A stretch of 64,000 bases of DNA from CAZHCA01 sp964530825 (GCA_964530825.1 CAZHCA010000016.1:1-64000), one strand, 5' to 3'. Positions 1-9,299 are shown, counted from the stretch's first letter. Numbers and translations: made by a program. Notes: generated by a model not told the origin, from the letters alone.

Positions 1-69
1 ACGCTTCCTTATGTTTTTTTCACCCTCCTAACTTTTTAGTAGGGTAGAGTAGTTTTTCCTAAAACCGGT

Positions 70-609
70 TTACGACCATTTTTGCTGCAATTTGGCATAG
101 TCTTCTTCTCCCATCTCCCGCATCAGACGAATATTGTTTAGTGGTATTTCACCAGGGTCTGCCACATTCTGGAGCGCTGCCTCGACCGAGGCCTCCCGCA
201 GTAAATGCAGCAGCGGATAAGGAGCGCGATTTGTCCGGTGCGCAGGGTCGTCGGTTGGCGCATCGCCGAATACGTAATCCGGGTGAAAACTAGCCAGTTG
301 AATTTCCCCTTCCAGCCCAGCCTCGCGGACCATCAGCTCGGCATAGGCTACAAAGTCGAGATAGTTCAGAAAATCCGTAAAGCCCGCAGAAATGACTAGA
401 AGCGTAGTTTCCCATACGGTGGCCGGATGGTTGCTTAAAAACTCCAACTCCTGTAAAAATATACGGATTAAATGGTCGGGATCGGCTCCATCGACATCCA
501 GGTATCGGATCCGGTCCTGTTTGAAGGGTACCTTGGCGAAAGGACATAGACCCAACCCGACAACAAAGTGCCGGACCCAAGCGCGCGTCTGGTCAATCGG
601 CGACAGCAT
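70..609 (-). CDS. DUF1415 family protein
   Basis: A soluble protein of about 179 residues recognised as DUF1415. It has the GLCPFAK motif near the N-terminus, an ASFHPDYVFGD stretch in the middle and NRAPYPLLHLLRE towards the end, all hallmarks of the family. The biochemical role of the family is unknown. The conserved Cys, His and Asp residues suggest a small enzyme or metal binder, but that is inference. I chose the ATG at 609 because an upstream in-frame start would overlap the preceding gene; this start leaves a 4-base gap after the RluD-like gene, so the two are probably co-transcribed. Confidence 0.8.
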   Translation of the reverse strand: MLSPIDQTRAWVRHFVVGLGLCPFAKVPFKQDRIRYLDVDGADPDHLIRIFLQELEFLSNHPATVWETTLLVISAGFTDFLNYLDFVAYAELMVREAGLEGEIQLASFHPDYVFGDAPTDDPAHRTNRAPYPLLHLLREASVEAALQNVADPGEIPLNNIRLMREMGEEDYAKLQQKWS

Positions 610-613
610 AGCC

Positions 614-1684
614 TTAGAGTTTTTTCTTAGCGGCAATGCGACTGTGCAGGTAGCGCCGCCACTCCTGAAGGGCGTTGGTCATATCTTCCGGCAGTTCCGA
701 ATCGAACTGCATATGAACTCCAGTGCGTGGGTGGACAAATCCCAGGGATTTGGCGTGTAAGGCGTGGCGGGGGCATAAGCTGAATACTTTTTCTACAAAA
801 AGCTTGTACTTACTGAACACCGTACCCTTGACGATTTCGTTCCCGCTGTATTTCTCATCATTGAACAACGGGTGGCCCTGGGATCGCATGTGCACCCGGA
901 TCTGATGGGTGCGGCCTGTTTCAAGGTTACACTGAATGAGGCTTACGTAGTACATCGGTTCCAACACTTTATAGTGGGTAACGGCCCATTTTCCCTGGTC
1001 TCCTTCCGGAAAAACCGTGAAGCGCTTGCGATGGCGCGGATCGCGCCCAACATGCAGGTTAATGGTGCCTTCCTTTTGCTCGGGCTCCCCCCAAATGATG
1101 GCATTGTAGGTACGCTCAATGGTATGGTCAAAAAATTGCTTAGCCAGACGCGTCATGGTAAAGTCATTCTTGGCGACTACCAAAAGACCGGACGTATTTT
1201 TATCGATCCGGTGCACCAACCCCACCCGGTCCTGATAGTTGCCGTCGGTCACCGGGATGACCCCCAGGTTGAAGTGATGGGCTAGGGCATTCACCAGGGT
1301 ACCCTTGTAATGGCCAACTCCGGGATGGACTACCATACCCGGCGGTTTGTGCACCACTAACAGATCATCATCTTCGTAGCGGATATCTAAGGCGATACGT
1401 TGGGGTACCACGCGCACGCGTTCCTCAGGCGCCCTTGGGACCAAAACGCGAATGACCTGCCCCGGTTTGACTTTGAAGTTCGGTTTGACGGCTTTCTGGT
1501 TCACGAGAATCGATCCCGACTTGATCGCTTCCTGCAACCGGTTGCGCGACACATTGAACAGGCGATCCATTAAAAACTTATCGATGCGGATCGGGCTTTG
1601 TTTCGGATCAACTTTTATCTCTTGGTATTCGTAGAGTTCGTCCGAAGAATTATCTTGTTCGTGCTGTGGGTTGGGCTCTCGCAT
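614..1684 (-). CDS. rluD: RluA/RluD-family 23S rRNA pseudouridine synthase
   Basis: Converts specific uridines to pseudouridine in structured RNA, in RluD's case in helix 69 of 23S rRNA. The 356-residue protein has an N-terminal S4 RNA-binding domain (roughly residues 30-85, IRIDKFLMDRLFNVSRNRLQ region) and then the synthase domain. The catalytic motif HRIDKNTSG carries the essential Asp, and ETGRTHQIRVH lies further on. Length and order fit RluD-type enzymes, but RluA, RluC and RluD cannot be separated with certainty by eye. The DUF1415 gene follows 4 bases downstream. Transcription diverges from the PLP enzyme gene across about 120 bases. Confidence 0.88.
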   Translation of the reverse strand: MREPNPQHEQDNSSDELYEYQEIKVDPKQSPIRIDKFLMDRLFNVSRNRLQEAIKSGSILVNQKAVKPNFKVKPGQVIRVLVPRAPEERVRVVPQRIALDIRYEDDDLLVVHKPPGMVVHPGVGHYKGTLVNALAHHFNLGVIPVTDGNYQDRVGLVHRIDKNTSGLLVVAKNDFTMTRLAKQFFDHTIERTYNAIIWGEPEQKEGTINLHVGRDPRHRKRFTVFPEGDQGKWAVTHYKVLEPMYYVSLIQCNLETGRTHQIRVHMRSQGHPLFNDEKYSGNEIVKGTVFSKYKLFVEKVFSLCPRHALHAKSLGFVHPRTGVHMQFDSELPEDMTNALQEWRRYLHSRIAAKKKL

Positions 1685-1803
1685 CCTTAGATCCTTTTTT
1701 GCGACGGACTATACCAGGTATTTCCTACCGGACGGCTCGCAGTGCGTAATCAGGGCCAATCCTTAGAACTTTTTTTCAAACCTAAAGATAATTTACAACA
1801 AGA

Positions 1804-3009
1804 ATGAAATCCATAAGTTTTGAATCGCAGTGCGTACGTCCGGTCCAAGAGGAGCGGCACAGCCGTCCACACCAATTGCCCATCTACGCCACCGCTGCTT
1901 TTGCCTTTGACACCCTGGAAGCCGGTGATGCTGCTTTTGGTGGTCAGCAAGCGGGGCACGTTTATAGTCGCTTCGGCAATCCGACCATCGATGGGGTTGC
2001 CCAGAAGCTGGCCCGTCTAGAAGGTTATGGATTAGCGGAAGCAGCCGGCGCAGTACTGGTGAGCTCGGGCATGTCTGCTATCAGCACCCTGGCGATGAGC
2101 CTGCTACAGCCCGGTGACCGCATTCTCACTCAGGGCAATTTATACGGCGGGACCACCGAACTCTTCAAAAAGATCCTGCAGCCTTACGGCATTGAACCCA
2201 TCTTCATGGACCTCCAAGATACACAGGAGGCTACCCGCCTGCTGGCGGAGGATTCCTCGATCAGGATGCTTTACCTGGAAACCCCCGCCAACCCGACCTT
2301 GCAATGTCTTGATTTGGAAACCCTCGAAAAAATAGCCCATCAACACCATTGCTACACGGTGGCAGACAACACTTTTGCTACCCCCTATCTACAACGGCCG
2401 CTTACCTTTGGATTCGACTTTGTCATTCATTCCACGACAAAGTATCTCAACGGGCATGGAAATTCCGTAGCAGGCGTGATCGTTGGGCGCGAGAAAAGCG
2501 AAGTATGGGACCGGGTTTTCCCGACCATGAAACTCCTGGGCACCAATTGTAATGCTTGGGATGCCTGGTTGATCAATAATGGGTTGAAAACGCTAGCCCT
2601 CCGCATGGAAAGACACAGCCATAATGCCCAGCAGGTGGCTGAATTCCTAGAGGAACAGCCGGAGGTTAGTAAAGTCAACTATCTCGGATTACCCAACCAC
2701 CCTGATCATGCTTTAGCAAGGCGACAAATGAGCGGTTTCGGCGGCATGCTTAGTTTTGAGCTGAAAGGCGGTTTGAAGGCCGCCCATGTGTTTATGAACG
2801 CGACCCGACTCGCTACCATCGCGCCCACCCTTGGCGACGTTGACACGCTATTGTTGCATCCGGCCACTATGTCGCACCGCAATGTCGATCCCGACGTGCG
2901 GGCATCCTTTGGCATTACTGACGGGCTGGTGCGTGTTAACGTTGGGATTGAACAAGCAGAGGATATTATCAAAGATATGGAGCAGGCCTTGTCAAAGGTG
3001 CATTCTTAG
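1804..3009 (+). CDS. Cys/Met-metabolism PLP-dependent enzyme (sulfhydrylase or gamma-lyase)
   Basis: A 401-residue fold-type I PLP enzyme of the cystathionine gamma-synthase/methionine gamma-lyase family. Seen directly: YSRFGNPT near residue 54, SSGMSAI near 87 (phosphate-binding region), LETPANPT near 158, the Asp of VADNTFATP near 188, and the PLP lysine in HSTTKYLNGHG (K213). The family includes O-acetylhomoserine sulfhydrylase, O-succinylhomoserine sulfhydrylase and methionine gamma-lyase. Which reaction this one performs cannot be decided from the motifs alone. Its stop codon overlaps that of the convergent DUF779 gene by four bases. Confidence 0.88.
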   Translation: MKSISFESQCVRPVQEERHSRPHQLPIYATAAFAFDTLEAGDAAFGGQQAGHVYSRFGNPTIDGVAQKLARLEGYGLAEAAGAVLVSSGMSAISTLAMSLLQPGDRILTQGNLYGGTTELFKKILQPYGIEPIFMDLQDTQEATRLLAEDSSIRMLYLETPANPTLQCLDLETLEKIAHQHHCYTVADNTFATPYLQRPLTFGFDFVIHSTTKYLNGHGNSVAGVIVGREKSEVWDRVFPTMKLLGTNCNAWDAWLINNGLKTLALRMERHSHNAQQVAEFLEEQPEVSKVNYLGLPNHPDHALARRQMSGFGGMLSFELKGGLKAAHVFMNATRLATIAPTLGDVDTLLLHPATMSHRNVDPDVRASFGITDGLVRVNVGIEQAEDIIKDMEQALSKVHS

Positions 3010-3389
3010 TGGTCTGCCTTGCCCGACGCCGCTTTTCGGAAGGCGGCTTCTTCTGCTGCAGTAAGTAACCGTGATTTTATGACAAACCGGATACCCAATG
3101 GTATTTCTACCGAGAAACTGGCTCCGCGCCCCTCGACCACATCCACCGTAAGGTGAGTGTGCTTCCAATATTCGTATTGAAAGGCCGACATGTAAAATGG
3201 GCACCCATGGATTTCGCCGAGCAAAACGTCGGAGTCATCCAGTAGGAGTTCCCCTTCGGGTAGGCACATTGGCGAGGATCCGTCGCAGCACCCGCCACTT
3301 TGGTGAAAAATAAGCGGGCCGTGTTCTTTTCGCAAACGGTCGATAGTACGAATGGCCTGGTCAGTTATAGAGACGCGTTGAACCTGCAT
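3006..3389 (-). CDS. DUF779 protein, aldehyde dehydrogenase-associated
   Basis: A 127-residue DUF779 protein. Hallmarks are FHQSGGCCDGSSPMC (residues about 25-39), with closely spaced cysteines suggesting metal or redox chemistry, followed by the GCPFYMSAFQYEYWKHT block. DUF779 genes are typically found beside acetaldehyde dehydrogenases of the AldB/ExaC type, exactly as here: it lies 73 bases downstream of such a gene on the same strand. Its molecular role is unknown; a maturation or protective role for the dehydrogenase is only an inference. The ATG at 3389 was chosen because the MQVQRVSI start matches the domain beginning and the upstream reading frame is low-complexity. Confidence 0.85.
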   Translation of the reverse strand: MQVQRVSITDQAIRTIDRLRKEHGPLIFHQSGGCCDGSSPMCLPEGELLLDDSDVLLGEIHGCPFYMSAFQYEYWKHTHLTVDVVEGRGASFSVEIPLGIRFVIKSRLLTAAEEAAFRKAASGKADH

Positions 3390-3462
3390 AGTAGAAAGCA
3401 ATTGATAAAAAGAGCAAGGCCCGAAAAAAGCAGGCCCTGCCAGAGAAAAGTTTGTTTTGACA

Positions 3463-4986
3463 CTAAAAGAATCCAAGCGCTGATTTATCGTAAGAAATCA
3501 GCATATTCTTAGTTTGGCGATAGTGGTCGAGCATCATTTTGTGATTCTCGCGACCGATACCTGATTTTTTATAGCCGCCGAATGGGGCGTGCGCCGGATA
3601 CGCGTGGTAATTATTTACCCAAACCCGGCCGGCTTCTACTGCCCGGGAGACCTGAAAAGCCTGGTGCATATCGCGCGTCCAAACGCCGGCCCCAAGCCCG
3701 TAGAGGGTATCGTTGGCAATCGCGATAGCATCGGCTTCATCTTTAAAAGGTGTGACACAGACTACCGGTCCAAAGATCTCTTCCTGGAAAACCCGCATCT
3801 TGTTATTCCCCTTCAGAATAGTCGGTTGGATGTAATATCCCCCTTCCAGCCCTTCGATGTGCGCAGCCCCCCCACCGGTCAAGACTTCGCAACCTTCTTC
3901 TTTACCGATTTCGATATAATTGAGTATTTTCTCGTATTGATCATTAGAAGCCTGGGCGCCCATCATGGTCGTAGCCTCCATAGGATGGCCAAGTTTTATT
4001 GCTTTAGTGCGCTCCACAACCCGCTCTAGGAAGGCGTCGAAGATATTTTCCTGAACGAGCATGCGCGAGGGACAGGTACAGACTTCTCCTTGGTTGAGCG
4101 CAAACATAACCGCACCCTCCAAGCATTTATCGAAGAAGTCATCATCAGCACTCATGACGTTGTCGAAAAATATGTTGGGGGACTTTCCGCCCAACTCGAG
4201 GGTGACCCGTACGATATTTTTGGACGCATACTGCATAATGAGTTGCCCAGTCGTAGTTTCGCCGGTGAAGGCGACTTTGCGAATGTCGGGATGCGAAGCC
4301 AACGGTTTGCCGGCTTCTATACCGAAACCATTGACGATATTGAGTACCCCTTTAGGCAAGAGATCTTCGATCATTTCCATCAGAATCAGTATCCCAACCG
4401 GTGTTTGTTCGGCCGGCTTGAGAACAACGCAATTGCCGGCCGCTAAAGCGGGAGCAATTTTCCAGGTTGCCATAAGGATTGGGAAATTCCAGGGAATGAT
4501 CTGTCCAACTACCCCCAGCGGTTCCTGAATATTCATAGAGACGGTATGGGCATCCAATTCGCTCACCGTACCCTCTTCGGCCCGGATTACCCCGGCAAAA
4601 TACCGAAAGTGATCAATGGCGAGCGGCAGGTCAGCCATCTTGGTTTCCCGGATCGCTTTTCCATTATCCCAGGTTTCTGCACGGGCAAGCGTATCCAAGT
4701 TGGCCTCCATCCGGTCGGCTATCTTGAGCAGGATGTTGCTGCGAAAGGTAGCGGAAGAACGGTTCCAATCGGGTGCTGCTTTCCAAGCTGCTTCTACCGC
4801 CAAATCGATATCTTCCTTTGTCGACCGCGGTATACGCGTGAAGGAGGCGCCATCAACGGGGCTGGTATTGTCAAAATATTCGCGTTTAACGGGAGCTACC
4901 CATGCTCCACCGATATAATTCTCATATTGCGGCTTAAAATTTGGACGTGCTAATCCTTGATCAGCCGTGGCTTTAGTTTGGTACAT
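3463..4986 (-). CDS. NAD-dependent aldehyde dehydrogenase, AldB/ExaC type
   Basis: A 507-residue aldehyde dehydrogenase that oxidises an aldehyde, probably acetaldehyde or another short aldehyde, to the acid using NAD(P)+. Seen: GQIIPWNFP (residues 161-169), the general-base Glu in LELGGKSPN (Glu264), and the catalytic Cys in NQGEVCTCPSR (Cys303). The C-terminal tail YRQTKNMLISYDKSALGFF is characteristic of the acetaldehyde/chloroacetaldehyde subgroup. It forms a likely two-gene unit with the DUF779 gene downstream and is divergent from an AraC-family regulator, which suggests induction by an aldehyde or alcohol substrate. Confidence 0.92.
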   Translation of the reverse strand: MYQTKATADQGLARPNFKPQYENYIGGAWVAPVKREYFDNTSPVDGASFTRIPRSTKEDIDLAVEAAWKAAPDWNRSSATFRSNILLKIADRMEANLDTLARAETWDNGKAIRETKMADLPLAIDHFRYFAGVIRAEEGTVSELDAHTVSMNIQEPLGVVGQIIPWNFPILMATWKIAPALAAGNCVVLKPAEQTPVGILILMEMIEDLLPKGVLNIVNGFGIEAGKPLASHPDIRKVAFTGETTTGQLIMQYASKNIVRVTLELGGKSPNIFFDNVMSADDDFFDKCLEGAVMFALNQGEVCTCPSRMLVQENIFDAFLERVVERTKAIKLGHPMEATTMMGAQASNDQYEKILNYIEIGKEEGCEVLTGGGAAHIEGLEGGYYIQPTILKGNNKMRVFQEEIFGPVVCVTPFKDEADAIAIANDTLYGLGAGVWTRDMHQAFQVSRAVEAGRVWVNNYHAYPAHAPFGGYKKSGIGRENHKMMLDHYRQTKNMLISYDKSALGFF

Positions 4987-5182
4987 AATCTTGAAATTAG
5001 TCGTAGTTGAGGAATAAAATTTTTATATTCAAAACATTGATTCAAAATTATTTCAAACAACTTACCGCAACATGAACAATCCTACCAATTAGTTGTATTA
5101 TTCCCTCAATTTCTCATTCATACCTGTATTATTGCGAATAATGCAATTCCAGCAGAATTAAATTTGACAAATCTTGCCTTTT
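4987..5182. promoter_or_regulatory. Divergent promoter region between aldehyde dehydrogenase and AraC regulator
   Basis: A 196-base AT-rich intergenic region. On the minus strand TAATTTTG (5050 to 5043) fits the Bacteroidota -7 consensus TAnnTTTG and faces the dehydrogenase. A perfect inverted repeat ATTATTgcgAATAAT lies at 5128-5142, just before the regulator. The 11-mer AATTAGTCGTA at 4995-5005 recurs with one mismatch at 5087-5097, and GAGGAATAA/TTATTCCCTC form an imperfect inverted pair near the same places. These repeats are plausible AraC-type operator half-sites, but this is inference. Confidence 0.4.
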
Positions 5183-6091
5183 ATGAGCGCATCAATAGAT
5201 TTCCGGAAAGGGAGAAGGTTAGACACCCTGGTAGAAAACAAGACGACCTACACCCTGGACTATGCCGAAATGAACTTCTTTGAGACCCACATCTACGCCG
5301 AGCGGGTAAAGCTGACTTTCGGTGCTCCGGTGCTAGCCAGCATGATTCGGGGAAAGAAAATTATGCGCCTATACAATCAAGAGGCGTTTCCTTTTTTACC
5401 CGGCGAGTCGCTCTTGCTTCCTGGCGAAGAAATGATGTGCATAGATTTCCCCGAGGCGACCCCGCAAGAGCCAACCCACTGCCTGGCAATGACGGTAAGC
5501 GAAGAAAAGGTCGCGGAAATTGTAACCCTCTTGAATGAACATTGCCCGCGGGCTGGGCAAGAAGAATGGAGTGACTACGGATGGAATATCCGTTTCGCCA
5601 ATGACTTGGGCGTAGCGCAAATAATCAAGCGGTTAATGTTTTTATTTACCGAAAACCATCCTCAAAAAGCCCTTTTTGTGGAGATGCACCTTAAAGAATT
5701 ACTGATTCGCATTTTACAGGTAGGCTCTAGGCAAGAGCACGAAAGAAAAGCCCTGGATGCCGATAATAGCAGTAGGATTGCCCACATTATCAATTTTGTA
5801 CGCAAAAATCTTCGTAAAAAGTTAACCGTCAAGACGTTAAGTCAACAGGCTTACATGAGTGAATCCCACTTTTATCGGACCTTTAAGCTAGAGACCGGTA
5901 TATCTCCAAATGACTTCATCATCGAAGAGCGACTAAAACTCGCCGCTCACCTGTTGCTCGACAAAGACCGCAAAATAACAGATGTGCTATTTGAATGCGG
6001 TTTTAACAGCTCCTCCTATTTCTGTCGGATGTTTAAGAAAAAGTACGGCAAATCTCCCAAAGCCTTTCAATCCCAGATGATTTCTGGATAA
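5183..6091 (+). CDS. AraC-family transcriptional regulator
   Basis: A protein of about 302 residues with an N-terminal sensory region and a C-terminal AraC/XylS DNA-binding domain in the last ~100 residues. The second helix-turn-helix shows the diagnostic pattern ITDVLFECGFNSSSYFCRMFKKKYGKSP. The first helix-turn-helix is LTVKTLSQQAYMSESHFYRTF. I chose the ATG at 5183; an in-frame TTG lies nine bases upstream. Its divergent position next to the aldehyde dehydrogenase/DUF779 pair suggests it activates those genes, and aldehyde- or alcohol-responsive AraC regulators are common in that setting. The ligand is not identifiable. Confidence 0.88.
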   Translation: MSASIDFRKGRRLDTLVENKTTYTLDYAEMNFFETHIYAERVKLTFGAPVLASMIRGKKIMRLYNQEAFPFLPGESLLLPGEEMMCIDFPEATPQEPTHCLAMTVSEEKVAEIVTLLNEHCPRAGQEEWSDYGWNIRFANDLGVAQIIKRLMFLFTENHPQKALFVEMHLKELLIRILQVGSRQEHERKALDADNSSRIAHIINFVRKNLRKKLTVKTLSQQAYMSESHFYRTFKLETGISPNDFIIEERLKLAAHLLLDKDRKITDVLFECGFNSSSYFCRMFKKKYGKSPKAFQSQMISG

Positions 6092-6389
6092 TTGCTAGTC
6101 CTGGAATACTCGCTTAATCGACGAAGCGGAAAAAATTCAGTTTAGCCAAAATCGTACATCTAGCAACTAACTTACTGGTGATGAGTTTATTTCCAGGGCT
6201 AACAGCTGTTGCAAAAATTATTCGGTCATAATAAGTTGTAATTTCCTCTACACGATTCCTTAGGCTTTTTTCTTTCTCAGCCTTGCCCGCGAACTTAACC
6301 TACATCAATTGGGTTGTATCCACGAATTTTGATATTGTGGACCGTAATGCGAGCAGGTATTAATTTTTGTTTTGATTAAATAGTCGTCT
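6092..6389. other. Non-coding stretch upstream of the SDR reductase
   Basis: A 298-base AT-rich gap containing no credible reading frame or RNA gene. The last 40 bases before the ATG at 6390 are strongly AT-rich and probably hold the promoter, but I see no clean -33/-7 pair and no recognisable riboswitch. Confidence 0.4.
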
Positions 6390-7448
6390 ATGTCCATTGA
6401 CACTTCCCAACCCATTCTTGTTACCGGCGCCAGCGGTTACATCGCTTCCTGGATCATCAAAAAACTGCTGGAGCAAGGGTATACCGTACGCGGCAGCGTG
6501 CGCAACCTAAATAAAAAAGATCGCTACGAACACTTGGAAGCCATGGCTGCAGCATCTCCGGGCGTTTTTCAACCCGTTGAGGCCGACCTGCTCGACGCCG
6601 GATCGTTCGACGAAGCCGCCAAGGGCTGCAGCATAGTCATGCATACGGCTTCACCCTTCATCAACGGCAAGATTAAAGATCCTTACGAGTCACTCATCAA
6701 CCCGGCCCTGCAAGGTACTATCAATGTGCTGGAATCCGTCAACAAAGCAGATTCGGTAAAAAAGGTCGTGCTTACCTCGAGTGTAGTAGCCATCTACGGC
6801 GATGCCGCCGACGCTCAAGAGGTTGCCGATCAGACATTTAACGAAAGTCACTGGAACACCACCAGCACGGCGGATCACCAGCCCTATCCTTACTCCAAGA
6901 CCGTAGCCGAACGTCAAGCTTGGGAAATGGCCGAAAAGCAAGACCGCTGGAAGTTAGCTGTGATCAATCCCTCTTTTGTACTGGGCCCATCGCTCACCCA
7001 ACGAGTCGACTCGACCAGCATTTCTACTATGCGGGACTTGCTAACGGGGAAACTGGCCACGGGCGTACCTGCCTTGCATTTCGGCATGGTCGATGTGCGC
7101 AATATTGCCGACGCTCACCTCGAAGCGGGCTTTCGCCCCGAAGCAGGAGGTCGTCATATACTGCGCTCCGAGCATGGCAATTTGCTGGACATTGCGCATA
7201 TAATTGAACAGACATACCCTGGACGGTACAACCTTCCCAAGCGCGAACTCCCCAAATGGATGGCCTACCTAGTCGGTCCTTTTTTCGGGCTGCCGCGTAA
7301 ATACTTGAAGAGAAATGTAGGCTATACCTACTGGCTCGACAATACGCGCAGCCGCCAACAACTCGGCATCGACTATATCCCCTTCGCCAAAACCGTCAGG
7401 GATCACGTAGAGCAGTTGGAAAAGGACAATTTGCTGCAAAAAGCCTAG
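6390..7448 (+). CDS. NAD(P)-dependent extended SDR, dihydroflavonol-4-reductase-like
   Basis: A 352-residue extended short-chain dehydrogenase/reductase. The Rossmann glycine motif is GASGYIA (residues 13-19), LTSSVVAIYG gives the catalytic Ser region, and YPYSKTVAE holds the catalytic Tyr and Lys. The closest family is the dihydroflavonol-4-reductase/aldehyde (ketone) reductase group, whose members reduce a carbonyl with NADPH; the bacterial substrate is unknown. The gene stands alone on the plus strand and its stop codon interlocks with that of the convergent aroF gene in a CTAG sequence. Confidence 0.85.
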   Translation: MSIDTSQPILVTGASGYIASWIIKKLLEQGYTVRGSVRNLNKKDRYEHLEAMAAASPGVFQPVEADLLDAGSFDEAAKGCSIVMHTASPFINGKIKDPYESLINPALQGTINVLESVNKADSVKKVVLTSSVVAIYGDAADAQEVADQTFNESHWNTTSTADHQPYPYSKTVAERQAWEMAEKQDRWKLAVINPSFVLGPSLTQRVDSTSISTMRDLLTGKLATGVPALHFGMVDVRNIADAHLEAGFRPEAGGRHILRSEHGNLLDIAHIIEQTYPGRYNLPKRELPKWMAYLVGPFFGLPRKYLKRNVGYTYWLDNTRSRQQLGIDYIPFAKTVRDHVEQLEKDNLLQKA

Positions 7449-8455
7449 AACGATTCGCGCAGGTTAAAGGCCTGCGACAGTTCCCGGTACAATTTACCAG
7501 CCTGCTGGTAGTCTAGAGTCTGCTGCCCGTCAGAGAAAGCTTTTTCCGGCGTATGATGCACTTCCAATATCACGCCATCGGAACCCGCCATCACGCTAGC
7601 CAGGGCGATAGGACGCACGAAACGCCGCAGGCCAATCCCGTGCGACGGATCCGCTATGACCGGTAAATGCGTCTTCGCCTTGAGCATTGCTATGGCATTG
7701 ACATCCATTGTGTTACGGTAGGCTTTCTCGTAGGTGCGGATTCCCCGCTCACATAGCATAATCCTTTCGTTGCCGTGGGAAAAAATGTACTCGGCCGACT
7801 GCAGCAATTCCTCCAAAGTCCCCGACATACTGCGCTTGAGTAATACGGGTTTATCCACTTCGCCCAGAGCATCCAAAAGATTGAAATTCTGTGAGTTGCG
7901 GGCTCCTACCTGAAAAACATCTACAAAGTCATACATTTGTTCGATCTGCTTCACCATCATCACTTCGGTAATGATCTTCACGCCGAATTCGCGGGCGCGT
8001 TCGTGCCACATCTTCAACCCGTCAATACCTAGCCCACGAAAGGAGTAAGGGGAGGATCGTGGTTTGTAAACGCCGCCGCGCATGATGCCTATTCCGTGCT
8101 CCTTCAGGTGTTGTAGGGTATTGATGATTTGCTCCTCAGACTCGATCGAGCAGGGGCCGGCCATAATGTGAAAGGAGCCTGACCCGATCGCTAGACCATC
8201 CCCGAGGTCTACCCGGGTATCCTGGACCCGCCACTTCTTGGAAACCAGCTTGTAGGGATCGCTCACTTGGTGAATATCCTGTACGCCTGGTAAGGTACCA
8301 ATGCTACGGATGTCAAAAGGCTTTTTACCTACCCCGATCAGATAACGACCGAACTGGGTGGTCACCTCGGTCGTACGGTATTGAATCTCCTCCAGTTTTT
8401 GGTGAAGTTGCCTGAGGTGATTGGGTGCAATTTGTGGTGAGATTTGAATAATCAT
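7445..8455 (-). CDS. aroF: 3-deoxy-7-phosphoheptulonate synthase (DAHP synthase, type I beta)
   Basis: Condenses phosphoenolpyruvate and erythrose 4-phosphate into DAHP, the first step of the shikimate pathway. The 336-residue protein has a ~80-residue N-terminal ferredoxin-like domain of the type seen in Thermotoga-style enzymes, then a (beta/alpha)8 barrel with MAGPCSIES, MRGGVYKPRSSPYSFRG, QVGARNSQNF, LLKRSMSGT and ADPSHGIG motifs. No chorismate mutase domain is seen, unlike some Bacteroidota aroA(Q) fusions. It lies 49 bases after trpA on the same strand, so it probably belongs to the trp operon and would supply precursor under the same attenuation control. Confidence 0.92.
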   Translation of the reverse strand: MIIQISPQIAPNHLRQLHQKLEEIQYRTTEVTTQFGRYLIGVGKKPFDIRSIGTLPGVQDIHQVSDPYKLVSKKWRVQDTRVDLGDGLAIGSGSFHIMAGPCSIESEEQIINTLQHLKEHGIGIMRGGVYKPRSSPYSFRGLGIDGLKMWHERAREFGVKIITEVMMVKQIEQMYDFVDVFQVGARNSQNFNLLDALGEVDKPVLLKRSMSGTLEELLQSAEYIFSHGNERIMLCERGIRTYEKAYRNTMDVNAIAMLKAKTHLPVIADPSHGIGLRRFVRPIALASVMAGSDGVILEVHHTPEKAFSDGQQTLDYQQAGKLYRELSQAFNLRESF

Positions 8456-8504
8456 GGATAAGATTGAGATGAAAATGAAGATTGAGGATTACCTAACCCT
8501 AACT

Positions 8505-9299
8505 TCAACCTAGAAGCACATCAGCGCCATGTAATATACCCTGTACAAATCTTTGGGTTTTATCTACTATCTTGCCCTCACCGCCGAGTGCTCGAATATA
8601 GGCGGATCCGATGATGGCGCCATGGGCATACTGGCAGGCCGTCCGAAAGGTATCATGACTGGAAATCCCGAAACCGATCAGCCGCGGATTCTTTAACTGC
8701 ATGGCCTGAATGCGTTCGAAATAGGCAATCTGCCGGTCCGAAATTCCTTTTTTCGCTCCCGTAATCGATGCATTGGAAACCATGTAGATAAAGCCGCTGC
8801 TGAGTTCATCTACTTCCTTGATGCGTTCTTCGCTCGTTTGAGGGGTGATGAGAAAACTGATCGTCAGGCCAGAATCTTCTATAAGCGGACGGAAAAATTG
8901 TTGGTACTCGTACAGTGGCAAATCCGGCAGGATCAGACCATCGACGCCAGCCTCCCGAGCATCTCGCACAAAGCGTGCTTCACCGTATTGCATGACCTGA
9001 TTGAAATATCCCATCATAACCATGGGGATGCCGCTGTAGCGGCGTACTTCGCGAATCTGCTCAAAAAGGACTGGCAACTGCATGCCGTTGGCCAGGGCCT
9101 TACTCCCACTTTTCTGAATGGTGGGGCCATCGGCCAGAGGATCAGAATACGGCATCCCTACCTCGATCAGGTCAACGCCGGCATCATCCAAGGCCCGGAT
9201 GATCGGTACCGTATCGCTCAGCTCTGGGTAGCCGGCAGTAAAGTAAATATTCAGAATATCGCGTGGCTTGCGATCGAATAGTTCCATTATGCGGTTCAT
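8505..9299 (-). CDS. trpA: Tryptophan synthase alpha subunit
   Basis: Cleaves indole-3-glycerol phosphate to indole and glyceraldehyde 3-phosphate and channels indole to TrpB. About 264 residues. The catalytic Glu and Asp lie in LIEVGMPYSDPLADGPTIQ. GLILPDLP and the glycine-rich GFGISS phosphate-binding loop are also present. The ATG at 9299 gives the normal MNRIMELF start, 38 bases after the trpB stop codon; a longer frame exists but would overlap trpB. It is the seventh trp structural gene in the operon. Confidence 0.95.
   Translation of the reverse strand: MNRIMELFDRKPRDILNIYFTAGYPELSDTVPIIRALDDAGVDLIEVGMPYSDPLADGPTIQKSGSKALANGMQLPVLFEQIREVRRYSGIPMVMMGYFNQVMQYGEARFVRDAREAGVDGLILPDLPLYEYQQFFRPLIEDSGLTISFLITPQTSEERIKEVDELSSGFIYMVSNASITGAKKGISDRQIAYFERIQAMQLKNPRLIGFGISSHDTFRTACQYAHGAIIGSAYIRALGGEGKIVDKTQRFVQGILHGADVLLG

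Noticed and set aside
1685..1803. Possible SAM riboswitch before the Cys/Met PLP enzyme
   Set aside because: Only about 120 bases, shared with the divergent rluD-like gene; no SAM-type core or pseudoknot found.
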